A stretch of DNA of 64,000 nucleotides, from positions 3,472,001-3,536,000 of the forward strand of contig CP087207.1 of assembly GCA_020912385.1 (NCBI GenBank), in the 5' to 3' direction. The DNA comes from Neofusicoccum parvum. Lineage: Eukaryota; Ascomycota; Dothideomycetes; Botryosphaeriales; Botryosphaeriaceae. The notes below the pieces were generated by a model. It searched no databases. It was not told the DNA's origin and worked only from the letters and a program-made list of their open reading frames with translations. This document shows positions 1-10,207 of the stretch, one piece after another; position 1 is the stretch's first letter; the number at the start of each line of letters is the position of its first letter. A program made the translations under genes and the position numbers.

Positions 1-20
1 CAAGCTGCCGCCCGTTTCCT

Positions 21-1697
21 CTAATCCTTCCATTCCCATACTTGTGCCAGGAAGGACTCCATGTTGACCTTCTTGGTCTTCATCTCCACCATCCACGGGT
101 GTTCCAACATGCGCCACGGTGTCGCCCGGCGGTTGGGCTCCTTTTCTAGACTGTTGGTGGAAATGACCGTTAGCGTATCTAGGAAGCTGTAGGCAAGGAG
201 TGAACTCACCAGCACTCAATAAAATACTTGAAACCCTCTCCCCAAAAGATGTTGTTTTTTGGCTCATCCTTGAGCTTAGGAATCGGCTGCCGAACAATAT
301 ATGTGAGCAGATCAATCAGACCCGCCCGCGGTGCTACGGCACCACTCTCTCCATCTGCATCAGCCGGAAAGGGGAACCGGCCTTGAGCGACTTCCAGCAA
401 TGTGACACCCAAGCTCCAAACGTCCGACGTGATGGTGTACGAGAGACCCTGGATACGCTCTGGTGCCATGTAGTACGACGTTCCGATAAATGTGTCGGCC
501 ATACCCTTGGTACCGAACTCTCCACTGACGCCAAAATCGCAGAGCTTCACGATGCCTTCCCAGGCATTCAGACGCGAGCCCTTGTTGACTTGTCGCGAAC
601 CGTCTGGGTTCGACGGGGAACGAGAGAGAAGGATGTTAGAAGGCTTGATATCACGGTGGATGATACGCTTGCTGTGAAGGTATGTCAGGCCTTCCAGCAC
701 GCCCCGGGCAATCACACCCAAAACTTTCTCTCCAATACGGCCGCCTCGGCCGAGAACTTCCCGATACACCGAGTCAAGGGAACCACCCTCGCAGAATTCC
801 ATGGCAATGTTGATGATCGAGGTATTAGACGGAGGCTGGAAAGCTCCATAGTAACGGCAAATGCTGGGGTGTTGTAAAGAGGCGTTAAACTGCAGCTCAC
901 GCACAATCTGACGTTTTATGCTGGGGTCGGGGTTGGAGGTGATGATCTAAGCGGTCAGCATGACATCCGGCCAATATGGGGGCTGTGGAATATGCGAGTC
1001 TTACCTTCAATGCAAACACCGTCTTGGAACCCTTCAAGACACACCTAGTCACAGCGCCACCTGCTCCTTCACCTAGCGAGCCAAGCTCCTCGATTATGCC
1101 CTCCTTGCTTGCTGCTCTCCAGCCGGCATTATCCAAATCGCCAGGTTCCAGATTCGCGCCCTTGTCGATTCTCAACTTCTCGAGATCAGGCAGCACCATT
1201 TCTGACATGCCGCTGTTGGTTCGTGCCATCTCCGTCGACGATCCTGTGGAGTTGAGGGTCGGGGATTGGTTGGAGAGAGCCGAGAGGGGATCATGGCAGT
1301 TTGTGTTCAGCAACGACGGCGGGCCACCGTAGCCGTTGTCCCCGAAGCTGCCGCTTCTGCTGTGAGCTGAAGCATCGCTGCTTCCTGACGCTGAACCTCC
1401 AATGCTTAGCTTCAGACCGGTGACTCCCCGTCTCGGGGCGTTCTCTTGTGGTGTTGCTTGACTGCCGCTAGGCGTAGCGAGTCGTAACATGGGTGGCGGA
1501 GAAGGACGGGCGTGAAGAGGCTGCTGAGGGGGCTGGAGGGCGTGCATCTGCGGGACTTCTGCTGCAGTGTGGCCGTTGACGACGGGTCTGGCGTTGGGGG
1601 ACGGAGGGATGGAGAGGCCCAGGCGGGGAGCGCGCGGCGAGGAGTGGCTCCGCGCACCCGGGATCGGCGGTCGGAGCAGAGGCGCTGGCGTCGACAT
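21..1697 (-). CDS. MKK2: MAP kinase kinase of the cell-wall-integrity (Mkk1/Mkk2) type
   Basis: Dual-specificity MAPKK expected to phosphorylate the Slt2/MpkA MAP kinase in the cell-wall-integrity cascade. The model has three exons, 1697-1005, 946-210 and 150-21, with introns of 58 and 59 nt, giving 519 aa. The N-terminal ~190 residues are Pro/Ser-rich and disordered. The kinase domain shows a Gly loop (GEGAGGAV), the catalytic Lys in FALK as the very last codon of exon 1, [11 protein letters not shown] and APERIQG. The activation loop reads [16 protein letters not shown], as in fungal Mkk2 proteins. The C-terminus ([13 protein letters not shown]) is also Mkk2-like. I chose the ATG at 1697 because [11 protein letters not shown] matches the usual family start; in-frame ATGs lie at 1769 and 1805. 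The assignment as Mkk1/2 rather than Ste7 or Pbs2 rests on remembered family features. Confidence 0.93.
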
Positions 1698-3872
1698 GCC
1701 GGGCTGAGGCTGTTGCTGGTGTTGCGGGGTGCTGGGGCGGGAGCCGGACGAGGCTTGGTTCAGCTGCATGTAGGGCCTCGAGAGGGACTCGGCTATCAGC
1801 AGCAATCTGGAGGGCGTCGTTCAGGATGCGTGATCGGGTGGAGGCCAGCCAAGTCACACGGCCAGAGCCCTTGTGCAGTGGCTGCAAGCACCCGCAGCGA
1901 TGCCGCCAGCAGTGTCAGGCACGCGGCGGGAAGCGCTGCGGGAGGAGGCTCGGACCGCGCTTTGTGTCCCTTTGTATCGATGACCCAGCTGTCGGGTCGT
2001 TGGGCGCTTGGCTGCAGGAAGGCTAAAGTGCGCGATGCTGCTGGGGGTGCGAGGAGAGCCGTGCTGGAGGTGGTCTGGACGAGGGGGATCCGCGAGCCGG
2101 AGCAGGGTGAGCGAGCGGAGGGCTGGCGGCGATGCTGGCGGCGTGAGGTGGGAGGGGAAAGCAGTGGTGGAGCTTGCGGCTATCGAGGCCGGCCGTGCGC
2201 GCGTGCGGTGGGACGCTGGGGGCGTCGGCGGGTGCTGCTGTCGCGGGCAGTCTCGCGGACGGCGGCAGCGAGGTGTGGAGGAGGGCGGCAGGCAATGGGC
2301 GGGCGCGGCGCAGGGCTTGGGACGGCGTGGGCGGGCGTGAGGCGCCGCAATGGACTGCAGCTGCGGCGTCGGCGTCTGCGAGCGGTTCTGGCGCGTGCTG
2401 GGTCTGGGTCTGCCGAGAGCGATCTCCCTGGGCCAGCGCGCGCTCTCGGGGTGCGGGCAGCCCTACGGCTTCGGGCAGGCGGGCAGAAAACAGACAGGGA
2501 CGACGGCGGACAGCGAGCGAAGGGATGCAGAGGCAGAGGCAGCGGCTGGGCGAGTTGGCGGACGGCGCGCAGGTTTTACGGCTGTAGCCGTCGTGTAGCC
2601 GCCCGCGTGCGAGTCGATTGAGGCGTAGCTGGTCTCCTTGGCCGTTGGGCTGGGGGCCGGGGCTGATGGTGCGTTTCATATGGCGCTTTCTTATGTACAA
2701 GCCGCTGCGCGCTGTGCCCGCTGCCGTGAGCGCGTCATTGGGGCCGCTGTTGGCAGCTTCACCGTCGGCTGCGCGCTGCGTCGGCGCCGGCTGCGAGGCC
2801 CAGGGCCGCGATTGTGCGGTGAAAAGTGAACCCTAACGGGTGGTCAGAGAGCCCGCCGCCGCCCGTTCCAGCGCTGCCCGCCGGCCTCCTGGGCCTCGAG
2901 CCAAAGACGTCACTTGCACGATCCGCCGATGCAGCGCGCCCTGGGCCTGCCTGAGCCTGCCTCGCCCTGCTGACGGCGGCCACTCGCCCACTGCCGCGCC
3001 CCAGGCGGGCCAAAAGCGCAGCAGCGCGCTGCTTTGGGGCCCTGACGAAGCACCGGCCTCACACGTGTCCGCGGCCGCGGTGGAGTCCTGCCAGACGCGG
3101 GCCTGTCACGGCTCGCCCGGGTCCAGCAGAGAGTTTGTCGGTGTGCTTGGCAATTTGCGACGCTTCAAGGCCGCCAGAGAGCTGGCGAACACACGCGGCC
3201 GGCTGCTTCTGGAGGCTGCCGCCGGCGTGACTTTCGACCTGGGCGCGCTTCGCGCCACACCCCGGTCGCCGTGCATCTGGATGATCACCAGGGGGATCTC
3301 GCCTACGACGATGCCTCTCCAGGCTCTGATCGGGACCAAATGCATTGATGGACCCTGCGGCCCAGCCCAGAGCTCGGCGCTTCGAGACTGCGTGCCATTT
3401 GGTGTCGCGCATGGTGGAACAGCAACGCCCGCCCGCCGCGCGCTCACGATTGCGACAATGCATGCACGCAAAGTGGTCAATCATGCTGCCAGCCAACAGC
3501 AATGCGCGATGCTGGAGTTGGAGTCACGGGCTTGGCGGCCAATCGCAAGCGAGGACTGGTCGCAGCAGCCGTCGTGCAGCCCCTCTGGGCCTGGCACACT
3601 CGCTCTGACGGCGCAGGTAGGCAGTGTGTTTGCAATTCGGGGTGGGCGAGTGCGCGAGTGCGCCGGCCACGGCTGGAGACCCAAGGAGCCATCGACCCTT
3701 CGTGGCCCACGATACGAAGTGCGCCACCATCTGCGTGTGGTACGTAGCGCGCCGGAGATGGCGTGTGACTAAGCGAGCCCGGAAAAACCCGCTCCGGGCG
3801 CCCAAGATTTTCTGACGACTTTGACGACTTTCTTCGGGCTCCGACCAGGAACGGCCGACCACCTCGAAAATC
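1698..3872. other. GC-rich divergent intergenic region between MKK and DBP8
   Basis: About 2.2 kb separate the two divergent start codons. The sequence is strongly GC-rich, so several frames on both strands stay open for 100-370 codons, but the translations are Arg/Ala/Gly-rich, overlap one another and match no family I know. I read it as promoters and 5' leaders of both genes. No RNA gene or repeat was seen. Confidence 0.6.
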
Positions 3873-5474
3873 ATGTCGCCCTCCTCCGTAGACGCGTCAT
3901 CCTCTGCCTCCGACTCGGAGAGCTCGCACGTCAGAGTCGACGAGAACGGAGCCAGGAAAAGGAGAAAACTGTCGCCGGCCGCCGACTCGGACTCAGAAGA
4001 TGTGCCGCAACCAAGGCCTATGCCCACCTCAACTCTCTCCCGCGTGAAGGCGAAAAAGACTGCGCTTGAACAGAAGGAAACCCCCGCTACTATTCTTGCT
4101 TCCCAGAACTACAAGGGAAATCTCTCTTTTGCTTCTCTCAATGTCTCGCCATGGCTCGTTGCATCCTTGTCTGCCATGGCTATCAAGAAGCCGACTGGCA
4201 TTCAGAGAGGCTGCATCCCGGAGATTATCAAGGGGAGAGATTGCATAGGTGGTAGTAGGACGGGTTCCGGTAAGACTGTTGCTTTTGCAGTGCCAATTCT
4301 CCAGAAGTGGAGTGAAGACCCTGTGGCTATTTTCGCTGTGGTCCTAACCCCGACCCGGTACGTCTTGACCTACTTTTGCTTTGAAGTTTTCTTTGAAGTT
4401 TTGCTGATTTCCTGTAGTGAACTTGCATTGCAGATATACGAGCAATTTAACGCCATCGGAGGGCCTCAAAATCTCAAGACGATTCTGGTCACCGGCGGCA
4501 CGGACATGCGATCTCAGGCAATTGCACTGGCTTCGCGTCCGCATGTCGTTATTGCTACTCCTGGCCGTCTTGCTGACCATATCAACTCATCTGGCGAAGA
4601 TACAATCTGTGGTCTTCGCCGCGTGAAGTTCGTTGTTCTCGATGAAGCCGACCGTCTTCTGGCATCCGGTCACGGCAGCATGCTTCCCGATGTAGAGACC
4701 TGCCTCTCCGTCCTTCCTCCTTCAGCGCAACGGCAAACGTGCTTGTTCACCGCCACCGTCACTCCCGAGGTTCGCGCGTTGAAGGACATGCCCCGAACTA
4801 CCGGGAAGCCTGAAGTTTTCGTCTGCGAAGTTGACACAGAAGACTTGGCCGTTCCCACAACACTGCAGCAGAAATACCTCCAGGTTCCCGTCACACACCG
4901 AGAGGCTTTCCTGCACACCCTCCTGCTGACCCCCGCCAACGCCGTCAAATCCACCATCATTTTCGTCAACCGAACCTCCACGGCGCAGCTCCTGGAACAG
5001 ATGCTGCGCCTGCTCGATCACCGCGTAGCCAGCTTGCATTCAGGCCTCCCACAGTCTCAACGCATATCGAATCTCGCTCGTTTCCGGGCAAAGGCCGCCC
5101 GCATCCTCGTGGCTACAGACGTTGCAGCGCGTGGTCTCGACATTCCTGCCGTTGAGATGGTCATCAATTACGATGTCCCGAGGGACCCTGATGACTACAT
5201 TCACCGTGTCGGTCGTACAGCTCGTGCAGGCCGTTCTGGTGAGAGTGTCACGATGGTTGGTCAGAGGGACGTGGAACTTATCCTAGCGATCGAGAATAGG
5301 GTAGGCACCAAGATGGTAGAGTACGCAGAGGAGGATGTCAACATCGAGACTAGGGTTATCCGCGATGCACTCAAGATCGTTGGGGAGAAGAAGAGAGAAG
5401 CTCTGCTGGAGATCGAAGAGGGAAGAGATGTTACTGGAAAGAGGAAGAAGGGATTGTCAAAGCGGAAGAAGTGA
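3873..5474 (+). CDS. DBP8: ATP-dependent DEAD-box RNA helicase Dbp8
   Basis: Nucleolar RNA helicase of 40S ribosomal subunit biogenesis. After an acidic, Ser-rich N-terminus come the Q-motif region (IKKPTGIQ), motif [10 protein letters not shown], Ia PTRELA, Ib [21 protein letters not shown], and C-terminal [13 protein letters not shown] and [11 protein letters not shown]. The phrase [20 protein letters not shown] is typical of Dbp8. The tail is Lys-rich. Exons are 3873-4357 and 4418-5474, giving 513 aa. The 60 nt intron (4358-4417, gtacgt...tgtag) has no in-frame stop, so the genomic frame reads straight through and adds 20 residues between PTR and ELA. Conservation of PTRELA makes splicing the correct reading. 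Confidence 0.95.
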   Translation: MSPSSVDASSSASDSESSHVRVDENGARKRRKLSPAADSDSEDVPQPRPMPTSTLSRVKAKKTALEQKETPATILASQNYKGNLSFASLNVSPWLVASLSAMAIKKPTGIQRGCIPEIIKGRDCIGGSRTGSGKTVAFAVPILQKWSEDPVAIFAVVLTPTRYVLTYFCFEVFFEVLLISCSELALQIYEQFNAIGGPQNLKTILVTGGTDMRSQAIALASRPHVVIATPGRLADHINSSGEDTICGLRRVKFVVLDEADRLLASGHGSMLPDVETCLSVLPPSAQRQTCLFTATVTPEVRALKDMPRTTGKPEVFVCEVDTEDLAVPTTLQQKYLQVPVTHREAFLHTLLLTPANAVKSTIIFVNRTSTAQLLEQMLRLLDHRVASLHSGLPQSQRISNLARFRAKAARILVATDVAARGLDIPAVEMVINYDVPRDPDDYIHRVGRTARAGRSGESVTMVGQRDVELILAIENRVGTKMVEYAEEDVNIETRVIRDALKIVGEKKREALLEIEEGRDVTGKRKKGLSKRKK

Positions 5475-5872
5475 GGATGGTGTTAAGTATTCTCATCTAA
5501 TCACTTCGTTAAGAGACTTTGGACGCTTCTTTCATTCACCTCATTCCAAGCTTTGACTCTATCGTGATGCTTTTCTCCCTGTCGTTAAAAAGTCTACTTC
5601 GAAAGTGTTGCAACCCTCTTAAAGAGCCTCGTGCAAGGCAAATGAAGAGGATTCCAATCCCGCCACGTCCGCTCGTTCTAGAGAAGAACGTCAAAAATCT
5701 GGCCTCTGGGATCAGAAAGGAAAGAAATAACCAAAGTAGGATACGGACAGAATCAAATGCCAACGCCCGCCAACAGACCGATTGACCCGCCGTGTCAGCT
5801 TAAAGAACAACCAGGTGTAAACGCCAAACACCGGATCTTTATGTTTTACTCCTGCCCGATCTGGGTAGGCCC
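5475..5872. other. Convergent intergenic spacer
   Basis: About 400 bp lie between the stop codons of DBP8 and the minus-strand gene that follows. The spacer is AT-richer than the flanking coding sequence and presumably holds both 3' UTRs. No gene was seen. Confidence 0.5.
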
Positions 5873-6937
5873 TTAGCTCGAATGATATCGGTGCGGCGGA
5901 GGAGGAGGCGCAGGGAATCTCGGAGGCGGTCCAGAGCACTGAACGACGAAGTGCCGACGGCGGCGGCGATGACGCAGCATCGCCCGATCCACAGGCTCCC
6001 GTCCGGCATGCTGACCGAGCCGCTCGCGGTCGTCCTGCACCGCTTCCTCCTCCTCCTCTTCCCTCATGAGCGCCCACATCTCCGCCTCCTCATCCTCGCC
6101 CAACAGCACCACCCGAGCCGCATCACCGCCTCCCGCCCTCCCCTCCCCCAACCCCTTCAGCGGCTCTGGGAACAGCAGCGCCAGCACCTCCTCCTCCAAC
6201 CGCTCCCACCCGGCTCCACCCTCCTCCTCCTCTACCACTATCTGCCTCCTCGCCACCGGCGACGAAGCCACCCGCCGCGGCGAGCAGACCTCGCCGCGCA
6301 AATCAACACACCCGTCACTGCGCACACGGCGGCCCGGAGCGGCGACGAGCCGCCCGTTGCCGAGCCGCTCGCGTCGACGCCCCCACCTCGACGCAAACGG
6401 GCCGGCCGACGCGGACGCGGGTGGTGTCGTCGCGGCGCGGTCGCTGCTGCCCGGCCGGCTGGGCGCGGGTGACGGCGATGAGTGTTCTCCCAACGTGCGT
6501 CGGGGTAGGTGTAGGGGCGAGGCGGTCTGCGGCGGTGGAGGCGGCGGCGCGGCTCCGTGCGTGTGTCCGGATCTGGTGGCGGCGGCGGCGGGGTGGGCGG
6601 TGCCGACGTCGGGTGTGGGAGAGGCGGTGGGCGGTGGGGTTGCGTGTCGAGAGGCGGAGGTGGGCGGGCGGGGTGCAGTGCCGGCTGGTGCGGGTGCTGG
6701 GCGCGGGCCGTACCAGCTTTGCTTCTTGTGCAGGGTTTCTTGGAGGGAGGCGGGCGGGCGGTTGAAGAGGCGGAGGGTTTTGATTAGGCTGGTTGGGCTG
6801 AGGGGCGGGCGGCTGCTGTTGGGCGTGCGAGGGAGGGCGGCTTTGGAGACTGTGTCTGAGGAGGATGATGAGGAGGCTGGGGATGAGGAGGTTTGGCCGC
6901 TGTCGTAGTTGTATTTGTGCTGGTGGGTTTGCGCCAT
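5873..6937 (-). CDS. Hypothetical low-complexity Pro/Ser- and Glu-rich protein
   Basis: I do not recognise this protein. As a single exon it encodes about 354 aa from the ATG at 6937, which has a good fungal start context (aacATGGCG); an in-frame ATG 12 codons upstream (6973) is the alternative. Visible features are a Ser-rich N-terminus, a short ordered-looking stretch (SLIKTLRLFNRPP, then HKKQSWYG), long Pro/Ala/Thr-rich disorder, an acidic region with poly-Glu runs, and a basic then Pro-rich tail. The region is GC-rich and the opposite strand is also open (6066-6908), so coding status rests mainly on frame length and the non-random N-terminus. An unrecognised intron near the 3' end is possible. 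Confidence 0.5.
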   Translation of the reverse strand: MAQTHQHKYNYDSGQTSSSPASSSSSSDTVSKAALPRTPNSSRPPLSPTSLIKTLRLFNRPPASLQETLHKKQSWYGPRPAPAPAGTAPRPPTSASRHATPPPTASPTPDVGTAHPAAAATRSGHTHGAAPPPPPPQTASPLHLPRRTLGEHSSPSPAPSRPGSSDRAATTPPASASAGPFASRWGRRRERLGNGRLVAAPGRRVRSDGCVDLRGEVCSPRRVASSPVARRQIVVEEEEGGAGWERLEEEVLALLFPEPLKGLGEGRAGGGDAARVVLLGEDEEAEMWALMREEEEEEAVQDDRERLGQHAGREPVDRAMLRHRRRRRHFVVQCSGPPPRFPAPPPPPHRYHSS

Positions 6938-7479
6938 GTTGCTGGACTGACCCCGAGGCGCACTGCGAGGCACGATTGATTGGGAAGTGGAACGCTGGGA
7001 GATGAGGTCGGTAGACGGAGAACGTCAGGGTGGTCGGGAACGAGAGACAGTAATCGTGGCGAGAATGACCCGGCGGCTGTGTTGCTGGCGCTAGCGCTAT
7101 GGAGGAGTTGGAGGTGATTGTTGCCGACAGGCGGCTTGGGAGAATGATGACAGGTCTTGCCATGGCCTGTCCCTCTGTCCGTCCACCGCAGCACCGCACC
7201 GCGCTGACTCCGTTTATGCTGTTCATGTGTGCGGAAACGGATCCTCCCCTACGTCTGGGTCTGAAGGATATGCAATATGCAGAAATTGATCTGTCATATG
7301 GGTAGTTGGAACACTTGTCCGGGTGGGTTTGTTCTTTCTTTCACTGCACAACTGCGCCCGGATGGATGCTTCAACCACCCATATATGAAGAATTTGTCCT
7401 TACTGCATGATTTTGCAAAGCAACCAGCTAGGCAGGACAAAATTTATACAGGCTGCAGAGTGGGCAAAGCAGAGCCAAC
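6938..7479. other. Intergenic region with an inverted-repeat element
   Basis: This holds the upstream region of the hypothetical gene at 5873-6937 and the 3' flank of the DJ-1 family gene. No gene was seen. The inverted-repeat element at 7295-7386 lies in it. Confidence 0.5.
7295..7386. repeat. MITE-like inverted-repeat element, copy A
   Basis: Two arms face each other: the left arm begins CATATGGGTAGTTGGAAC (7295) and the right arm ends GGATGCTTCAACCACCCATAT (to about 7384). The reverse complement of the right arm, TGGGTGGTTGAAGCATCC, aligns with the left arm with a few mismatches. The arm motif is shared with elements at 30059, 31521, 33151 and 38676. Confidence 0.6.
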
Positions 7480-8289
7480 CTAAAGCTTCTCGACCGGGAA
7501 ATGGTGGCCCTTGAAATCCTTGAAATCAACATCCCTCACCGGAAAATGACCCATATCAAGCAGCGCCTCAATCATACCACTCCTCCCTCCCCAAACCTCT
7601 TCCGCAAACCCTCGAATGAGATCCGTGCCGTTCAGCAACGTGCTCGAACTCCAAATCTTTCCATCACGGACCCACCGTTTGTCAACCCAATTGACAATGG
7701 GAACGTTCTCCCTCATCATTTCCAGCACCATCCGAGGCGCAGAAACGGTCTTGCCCTGCAACAGGCCTGCATCCAGCATCGGGAAGATGCCCCCGCAGAT
7801 CGTGAGGAATGCGGCGCACTGCTCGAAGGATTTGCGGATGAAGAGCTTCTCGGCTTCGCTCGTCTGGTACTTGAAATCATGGGCGCCCATGAGCACAATG
7901 TCAAGCGGGGGGCAAGACTCGAACGAATCCTGCGCGGCAATCAGTAACGCGCAGCCTTGGCGCACGCTGTGCTCTGGCTGCAACTGACGGTGGGCTTGAT
8001 CTGAGCGCCGCTCTTCATCTTGGCCAGGCTGCCGTCTTCGGTGACCCAGTGGAGCTCGATGTCGATGCCTTCCTCGACCATTGCGGGCGGGAAGTTGAGT
8101 GCCGCCAGGGAGGCTGAGCCCATCCAGGCAAAGAACTCGAACGGCGCGACATCGATCATCTCGGTAATGCTGCGCGGTTGATCAATTGACGGCGCCTCTA
8201 CCACCAAAAGCTTGGGAAGCGGTCTACCCTTTGGTGAGAATGACTCCGGCATGGACCTTTCGGTCGGGCGTTCTGAGGTTGAAAGTCAT
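7480..8289 (-). CDS. DJ-1/PfpI family protein (class I glutamine amidotransferase-like)
   Basis: Three exons, 8289-8228, 8169-7989 and 7929-7480, with introns of 58 and 59 nt, encode 230 aa. The protein opens MTFNLRTPDRKVHAGVIL, continues ITEMIDVAPFEFF, then DIELHWVTEDG, PPLDIVLMGAHDF and the nucleophile-elbow-like segment FLTICGGIF, whose Cys is the candidate catalytic residue. This layout matches the fungal DJ-1/PfpI subfamily, whose members are cytosolic and variously described as glyoxalase-like, chaperone-like or isonitrile-hydratase-like. The exact reaction cannot be read from sequence. It sits in a run of four metabolic enzymes (7.5-14.4 kb). Confidence 0.88.
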
Positions 8290-9029
8290 GATGCTGCTTC
8301 GAGAGATCAACGGGAGGAGGAAGGCTGATGTCGGGGAAACTTGAGGCAAGAAGGCAGATCTGACCAAGCTTATATATGTTTGCGTCAGCGATGAAGGAAC
8401 CGGCCAGCTGACAACCTGAGGCATCCCAAAGTAAGCTGCAACGACAATGGAATTCAGGCAACAACAGTCCTAATTCCCTTTGCAATGCATGCTTACTGTG
8501 CCATGCTCGGCCATTGAGATTCCATTCCTTCGATCCTGCTTGCGCAAGGCCACCCTGTGCCCCTTCCTGAAGCCTGAGCGCGGGTAATGCGCGCAGGACC
8601 TCAGCAATCCTCTAGGATAGAACGGGACCGAGTTCGAAGTTTTCTGTATATCCGCCACTCGTTTGTGTGATAATTCTGCTGCCTGGCGCCTCCAACCGTC
8701 ACAGCTCACACGCCAAGTCGGCCGAAGGGTCCCACCGGATTCTGTGCCGCATATTTGTGGAGATAGAAGAGAACAATTGAGAGAATTGCTGACAAAAGCA
8801 AGGCGACAGAGAAACTCTGTCTTAAAGGAGTTCTTAGATCCCTGGAGGATCGCGATGGATGCGGTAAGCATGCATTTCCGAAAGGGGAAGTTTCGGAGAC
8901 TTATGGCTAACTCCGGAGACTTACATCTAGAGTCTACACCGGTTTACATACTCTCGTGTTACACCACGCTTGCAATACCCTCAAGAAAATTCATGCTTTA
9001 AGTTGGGAGCTCGCATTTCCCCCGCGCTC
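8290..9029. other. Intergenic region (tandem minus-strand genes)
   Basis: About 740 bp contain the promoter of the DJ-1 family gene and the 3' flank of the reductase. No ORF of convincing composition, RNA gene or repeat was seen. Confidence 0.5.
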
Positions 9030-10207
9030 TCAGGCCGCCGCCTTCTCCAACGCCTCCATCTGCGCCACCAAATCCACCACCGTCGTCTCAAACGCCCTGT
9101 ACTCGACCCCCAGCTCCCTCCGCGCCGTCTCCCCATCCAACCCATAGCTCTCCCCGGGCCCCACCTCATCCGGCGCCGGCTCCCTCCCCTCCGACCGCGC
9201 CCTCGCCGGGAACCTCTCCCGCACGATGCGGGCCGCCAGGCCGAACGAGAAGCGCTCTGGCGCGACGGGGGTGTAGCGCTTCCCGCCGGCGGCGTCGCGC
9301 AGCAGGGCGGCGACGTGGGCGTCGGCCAGGTCGCGCACGTCGATCCAGAGCGGGACGCGGGCGGCGGGCAGGGGCCGCGCGCGGTCGAGCACGCCCCACA
9401 GCTGGGCGTTGGACTCGTTGAGCGCGGCGGGCGCGGCCACCGGGTGCGCGACCGGCCCGAACACCATGGGCGGGCACAGCGTGACCAGGTCGAAGGGCGG
9501 GTGGTGGGCGCGCACGTGCTCCCACGCCGCCTGCTCGGCGAACTTCTTGGAGCCGCGGTAGGCGACCACGGCGGTGGTGGTGGGCGCGATCGACTCGGCG
9601 TAGGTGAGCGGGTTCCAGTCCGCGGCGGTGTAGGTGAAGGAGGGGTCGGGGTTGCGGTCGATGTCGACGACGGCGGCGAAGGAGGAGGTGAGGACGATGC
9701 GGCGGATGGAGGGGTTGGTGGAGGCGGAGCGGAGGAGGGACTGCACGCCGTTGATGGCAGGGCGTACCAGCTCGGCTTCGTTGTTGGTGGTGTCGTAGGT
9801 GAAGGGCTGGGCGGCTGTCAGCTCTCTTTCTTGTTTTTGTTTTACTGGCTTATTGGTGGCGGATGCTGAGGGAATTGGCAGCGAGAAAAGAAAAGTACGG
9901 ACGCTGGCAACGTGTATGATGGCGTCCACATCCTTCACGGCGTCGTCCAGGTTTGTCTCCCCGGAGAAGTCGGCCACCAGGACAAAGTCGAGGCGGTCCT
10001 TGAATTGCGGACGCGCGGCGAGCATTGCATCAGCTTTGGCCTGGGACCGCGCCGAGCCGCGGACCCTGTAGCCTTGCCGCAGCAGCGTGTCGACGACATG
10101 GGCGCCGATGAAGCCGGTGGCTCCGGTGACGAGGATGTAGCTGCAGCGGGCGTGTGAGCTGAGTGCCAAAAAGGAACGAGGGAAGAGACCTACGTTGGCT
10201 CGGGCAT
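9030..10207 (-). CDS. NAD(P)-dependent extended SDR reductase (Gre2 / dihydroflavonol reductase-like)
   Basis: Exons 10207-10194 (only 14 nt), 10140-9903 and 9806-9030 encode 342 aa. The short first exon supplies MPEPT and joins to YILVTGATGFIGAHV, the Rossmann nucleotide-binding motif (TGxxGxxG). Further landmarks are IHVASPF at the second junction, a conserved Ser in LTSSFAAV and the catalytic YxxxK in YRGSKKFAEQ. Extended SDRs of this group include the methylglyoxal/ketone reductase Gre2 and cinnamoyl/dihydroflavonol reductases; the substrate here is unknown. Intron 2 (9807-9902, 96 nt, donor gtccgt) is a multiple of three without a stop, so the frame reads through it; homology (HVASPFTY) supports splicing. 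It is divergent from the esterase gene at 11107. Confidence 0.88.

Noticed and set aside
1512..2621. 369-codon plus-strand frame upstream of the MAPKK
   Set aside because: Extremely Arg/Gly-rich; overlaps the MAPKK first exon and other open frames; no recognisable motif.
2840..3772. 310-codon plus-strand frame before DBP8
   Set aside because: Composition is mixed and family-less, and overlapping frames are open on both strands. It was kept as possible leader or noncoding DNA because nothing supports a gene.
6066..6908. 280-codon plus-strand Ser/Gly-rich frame
   Set aside because: Overlaps the more protein-like minus-strand frame; its sequence is mostly simple Ser and Gly runs produced by trinucleotide bias.
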